Origin: Verrucomicrobia bacterium 12-59-8
GTDB taxonomy: Bacteria > Verrucomicrobiota > Verrucomicrobiae > Verrucomicrobiales > Verrucomicrobiaceae
NCBI GenBank assembly: GCA_002279765.1
Contig: NCCR01000341.1
Coordinates: 1 to 6,235 of the forward strand
DNA: 6,235 nucleotides
Direction: 5' to 3'
How positions within the stretch are numbered: the first letter of the stretch is position 1; each line of letters starts with the position of its first letter. A program made the translations under genes and the position numbers. The notes beneath the pieces are model-generated. The model saw nothing but the letters and a program-made list of their open reading frames with translations. It did not search any database and was not told the origin of the DNA. Of the stretch, positions 6,009 to 6,235 are shown one piece after another.

Positions 6009-6235
6009 GATTCCGCCTCCTCATTTTCTGAGTCTTCTTCAGCGAGCGTCGCAATCTCTTCCGCGTGCGCCTTCAGCGTCTCCGTGCCACGCTGTTTGTA
6101 TTCCACATAAGTCTTCAGATTCGTGTAGGGGCGTTCCCCCGCCTTGACCATGTCTTGTGTGAGGTAGAACATCCAATAGTCGTCATAAACTTCCTCTCCC
6201 AACAAAGCGAAAGGCCCCGTTCCATGAATCAACGT
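6005..6235 (-). CDS. Unrecognised protein with acidic C-terminus, upstream of the methyltransferase (partial)
   Basis: About 76 codons are visible, ending at TGA 6007-6005; the frame is open to the right edge, and no ATG lies in the visible part before M22 or so. A TTG at 6232-6230 could be a start but has no visible context, so I treat the gene as continuing outside. Visible residues include GPFALLGEEVYDDYWMFYL, then TQDMVKAGERPYTNLKTYVE, then YKQRGTETLKAHAEEI, ending in a strongly acidic tail (LAEEDSENEEAES). I do not recognise the family. Its stop overlaps the methyltransferase start by 4 nt (ATGA), so the two are coupled and probably act together: a restriction subunit, a specificity or control protein, or an unrelated phage or island gene are all possible. 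The visible part shows no membrane segment and no nuclease motif. Confidence 0.75.
   Translation of the reverse strand, partial: TLIHGTGPFALLGEEVYDDYWMFYLTQDMVKAGERPYTNLKTYVEYKQRGTETLKAHAEEIATLAEEDSENEEAES
6016..6022 (-). promoter_or_regulatory. Shine-Dalgarno site of the methyltransferase gene
   Basis: GAGGAGG on the minus strand, 7 nt before ATG 6008 and inside the end of the upstream gene. It fixes the methyltransferase start and supports efficient translation within a shared mRNA. Confidence 0.75.

Overview
The window looks like chromosomal DNA of a Verrucomicrobiota-type bacterium (a Planctomycetota relative is the alternative). The evidence is a DUF1501 gene directly behind a DUF1549/DUF1553 gene carrying a Planctomycete-type cytochrome C domain, a pairing that is greatly expanded in these phyla, next to a PAS-AraC regulator of a kind common in Verrucomicrobiota. 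No species is claimed.

Left and central part (1-4111, minus strand): reading leftwards there is a small helical protein of unknown function (4111-3704), a large secreted multidomain protein with two CxxCH motifs and a laminin-G-like domain (3601-440), and, 10 bp further on, the first 143 codons of a DUF1501 protein (429-1) that runs off the window. The last two are almost certainly one operon and both carry export signals, so they probably work together outside the cytoplasm. The unknown protein may be co-transcribed with them across a 102-bp gap.

Middle part (4112-4865, plus strand): a PAS-AraC regulator is transcribed away from that operon, and its start lies only 27 bp from the start of the unknown protein. 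Its position suggests control of the operon. As given, the gene is broken: a start and the first 33 codons are in one frame, the rest of the PAS domain and the complete AraC DNA-binding domain are in another, and the PAS residues expected between them are missing. This fits a small frameshifting deletion.

Right part (4866-6235, minus strand): the regulator converges on a decapitated amidase, of which only the last 50 or so codons remain (5048-4893). About 40 bp past the break, on the same strand, lies the stop codon of an intact D12-class adenine-N6 DNA methyltransferase (6008-5088). It is translationally coupled (ATGA overlap) to an upstream gene of unknown function that ends in a very acidic tail and continues past the window edge. 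This segment appears less GC-rich than the left part and looks like a mobile or restriction-modification-type module that replaced or interrupted the 5' part of the amidase gene.

There is no gene-free stretch above 300 bases. I saw no tRNA, rRNA, CRISPR array or recognisable insertion sequence. The most informative places are the two broken genes (near 4236 and near 5048) and the uncharacterised partner of the methyltransferase. I do not see clear evidence of a wholly new system within these bases.
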